The notes under the pieces: model-generated
The model's input: the letters and a program-made list of their open reading frames with translations, nothing else
The model's database searches: none
What the model was told of the DNA's origin: nothing
Program-made: the position numbers and the translations under genes
Origin: an uncultured Blastocatellia bacterium
GTDB taxonomy: Bacteria; Acidobacteriota; Blastocatellia; Pyrinomonadales; Pyrinomonadaceae
Reading direction: 5' to 3'
DNA: 17,241 nucleotides
Assembly (NCBI GenBank): GCA_946480785.1
Contig: CAMLLD010000102.1
Span: forward strand, 1-17,241
Part shown: positions 14,334 through 17,241 of the stretch, piece by piece
Layout: every line of letters begins with the position of its first letter
Position numbering within the stretch: position 1 is the first letter of the stretch

Positions 14334-14804
14334 ATGCCAAGACGACGAGTAGCTGAACGACGCGAAGTCCTTCCCGATCCGGTTTACAACAGCCCGCTGG
14401 TCACGAAGTTCATCAGCGGCGTGATGTGGCAGGGCAAGAAGAGCGTGGCCGAGAGCATTTTTTACGACGCCATGCGCCAGATCGGCGACAAGACCGGCGA
14501 GGAGCCGCTGAAGGTTTTCAAACGCGCCATCGACAACGTGAAGCCCACGGTCGAAGTTAAATCGCGGCGCGTCGGTGGTTCGACTTACCAGGTTCCGGTT
14601 GAAGTTCACCAGGAGCGGCGCGGCGCTCTCGCTATTCGTTGGATCGTCTCCTACGCGCGCGGGCGCGGTGAAAAAACGATGACGGACCGTCTCGCGGCCG
14701 AGATTCTCGACGCCGCCAACAATCGCGGCAACGCCGTGAAGAAGAAAGACGACACGCATCGCATGGCGGACGCGAACAAAGCGTTTGCGCATTACAAGTG
14801 GTAA
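14334..14804 (+). CDS. rpsG: 30S ribosomal protein S7
   Basis: A 156-residue S7 (uS7), the usual length, starting [20 protein letters not shown]. Typical conserved stretches are [38 protein letters not shown], and [20 protein letters not shown], then the [11 protein letters not shown] region and the C-terminal AHYKW. S7 binds the 3' major domain of 16S rRNA and nucleates assembly of the 30S head, and in Escherichia coli it represses its own operon. The ribosome-binding site is weak. The stop codon (14802-14804) overlaps the first base pairs of an inverted repeat that reaches the fusA ribosome-binding site. Confidence 0.98.
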   Translation: MPRRRVAERREVLPDPVYNSPLVTKFISGVMWQGKKSVAESIFYDAMRQIGDKTGEEPLKVFKRAIDNVKPTVEVKSRRVGGSTYQVPVEVHQERRGALAIRWIVSYARGRGEKTMTDRLAAEILDAANNRGNAVKKKDDTHRMADANKAFAHYKW

Positions 14805-14837
14805 CAGGTCCTATCGGTCCTGTTGGGCCAATAGGAG
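14803..14837 (+). promoter_or_regulatory. Hairpin sequestering the fusA ribosome-binding site
   Basis: TCCTAT (14809-14814) pairs perfectly with ATAGGA (14831-14836), part of the fusA Shine-Dalgarno sequence ATAGGAG. After a single C-A mismatch the stem continues as GGTCC (14816-14820) with GGGCC (14825-14829, one G-U), closed by a TGTT loop. A competing helix, AACAGG (14803-14808) with CCTGTT (14819-14824), is mutually exclusive with the inner stem. A ribosome finishing rpsG would melt it, which fits translational coupling of fusA to rpsG. Confidence 0.6.
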
Positions 14838-14844
14838 TTAAGAC

Positions 14845-16941
<2,097 letters not shown>

Positions 16942-16945
16942 GAGC

Positions 16946-16979
16946 GGCACAGGCCTCAGAAGCCTGTGCCTTTTCTTTT
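16946..16979 (+). terminator. Intrinsic terminator between fusA and tuf
   Basis: Perfect 9-bp stem GGCACAGGC (16946-16954) and GCCTGTGCC (16962-16970) with a 7-nt loop, followed at once by TTTTCTTTT (16971-16979). It starts 5 nt after the fusA stop codon. It should stop or attenuate transcription before tuf. Confidence 0.85.
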
Positions 16980-17023
16980 CAACACAAATGCAGCCGAGCG
17001 CTGCGACACGGGGATAAAGAAAG

Positions 17024-17241
17024 ATGTCGAAGGAAAAATTTGACCGTTCGAAGCCGCACGTGAACATCGGGACGATTGGGCACGTGGATCACGGGAAGAC
17101 GACGTTGACGGCAGCGATCACGAAGGTGTTGGCGAAGAACAATCCGAAGGTGCAGTTTGTGGCCTTCGATCAGATTGACAAGGCGCCGGAAGAGAAAGCG
17201 CGCGGCATCACGATCGCGACGGCGCACGTGGAATATGAGAC
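17024..17241 (+). CDS. tuf: Translation elongation factor Tu, N-terminal part (partial)
   Basis: The ATG at 17024 opens a frame that runs off the right edge after 72 codons. The product starts [20 protein letters not shown] with the G1 motif GHVDHGKT at residues 19-26, and near the edge has [17 protein letters not shown], the switch I/effector region of EF-Tu. EF-Tu carries aminoacyl-tRNA to the ribosome as a GTP complex. Only a weak purine-rich stretch (GGGATAAAGAAAG) precedes the start. The gene lies 82 nt after fusA, with an intrinsic terminator in between. I saw no convincing promoter in the remaining 44 nt, so expression by read-through or from an atypical promoter is possible. Confidence 0.97.
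   Translation, partial: MSKEKFDRSKPHVNIGTIGHVDHGKTTLTAAITKVLAKNNPKVQFVAFDQIDKAPEEKARGITIATAHVEYE

Overview
The window (about 57% G+C by eye) looks like a chromosomal segment of a Gram-negative heterotroph, most likely an Acidobacteriota of the Blastocatellia/Pyrinomonadaceae type. That placement is inference. It rests on a housekeeping rpsL-rpsG-fusA-tuf operon, an outer-membrane DUF2490 barrel, an exported S55-domain protein and an Ig-like/OmpA-like surface protein of a kind familiar from that phylum. I see no rRNA or tRNA, insertion sequence, phage gene or CRISPR array.

Layout. 1-2446: end of a sulfate-type ABC importer operon (binding protein, one permease, ATPase), with a DUF2490 outer-membrane protein gene overlapping its end (2433-3101). 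3046-5199, minus strand: a GnnA-like Gfo/Idh/MocA oxidoreductase followed by an S12-type serine hydrolase. 5247-6725, plus: an ArnT-like lipid A glycosyltransferase, divergent from the GnnA-like gene. 6730-8297, minus: mobA followed by a membrane-anchored alpha/beta-hydrolase-fold protein that lacks its catalytic residues. 8341-10206, plus: a secreted SpoIVB-type S55 peptidase. 10203-11180, minus: a secreted protein with kinase-like motifs. 11334-12335, minus: an Ig-like/OmpA-like protein. 12507-13476, plus: a TPR lipoprotein and a 56-residue membrane protein. 13500-17241, plus: the str operon with a strong promoter, a long and apparently structured leader, rpsL, rpsG, fusA and the start of tuf.

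The middle of the window is rich in envelope functions: outer-membrane barrel, lipid A precursor and decoration enzymes, exported peptidase, exported kinase-like protein, OmpA-like surface protein and lipoprotein. The GnnA-like/ArnT-like divergent pair suggests that synthesis of an amide-linked lipid A precursor and glycosylation of lipid A are encoded side by side.

The most unusual signals are: (1) a roughly 385-nt str-operon leader with several nested inverted repeats and mutually exclusive pairings; (2) a hairpin between rpsG and fusA whose 3' arm is the fusA Shine-Dalgarno sequence; (3) an intrinsic terminator between fusA and tuf; (4) a signal-peptide-bearing protein with an N-x-D-x4-N kinase-like loop; (5) an S55 peptidase whose only candidate catalytic His lies after the Ser, the reverse of SpoIVB; (6) a pseudo-hydrolase; and (7) about 10 copies of the palindrome GCGATCGC where base composition predicts well under one.
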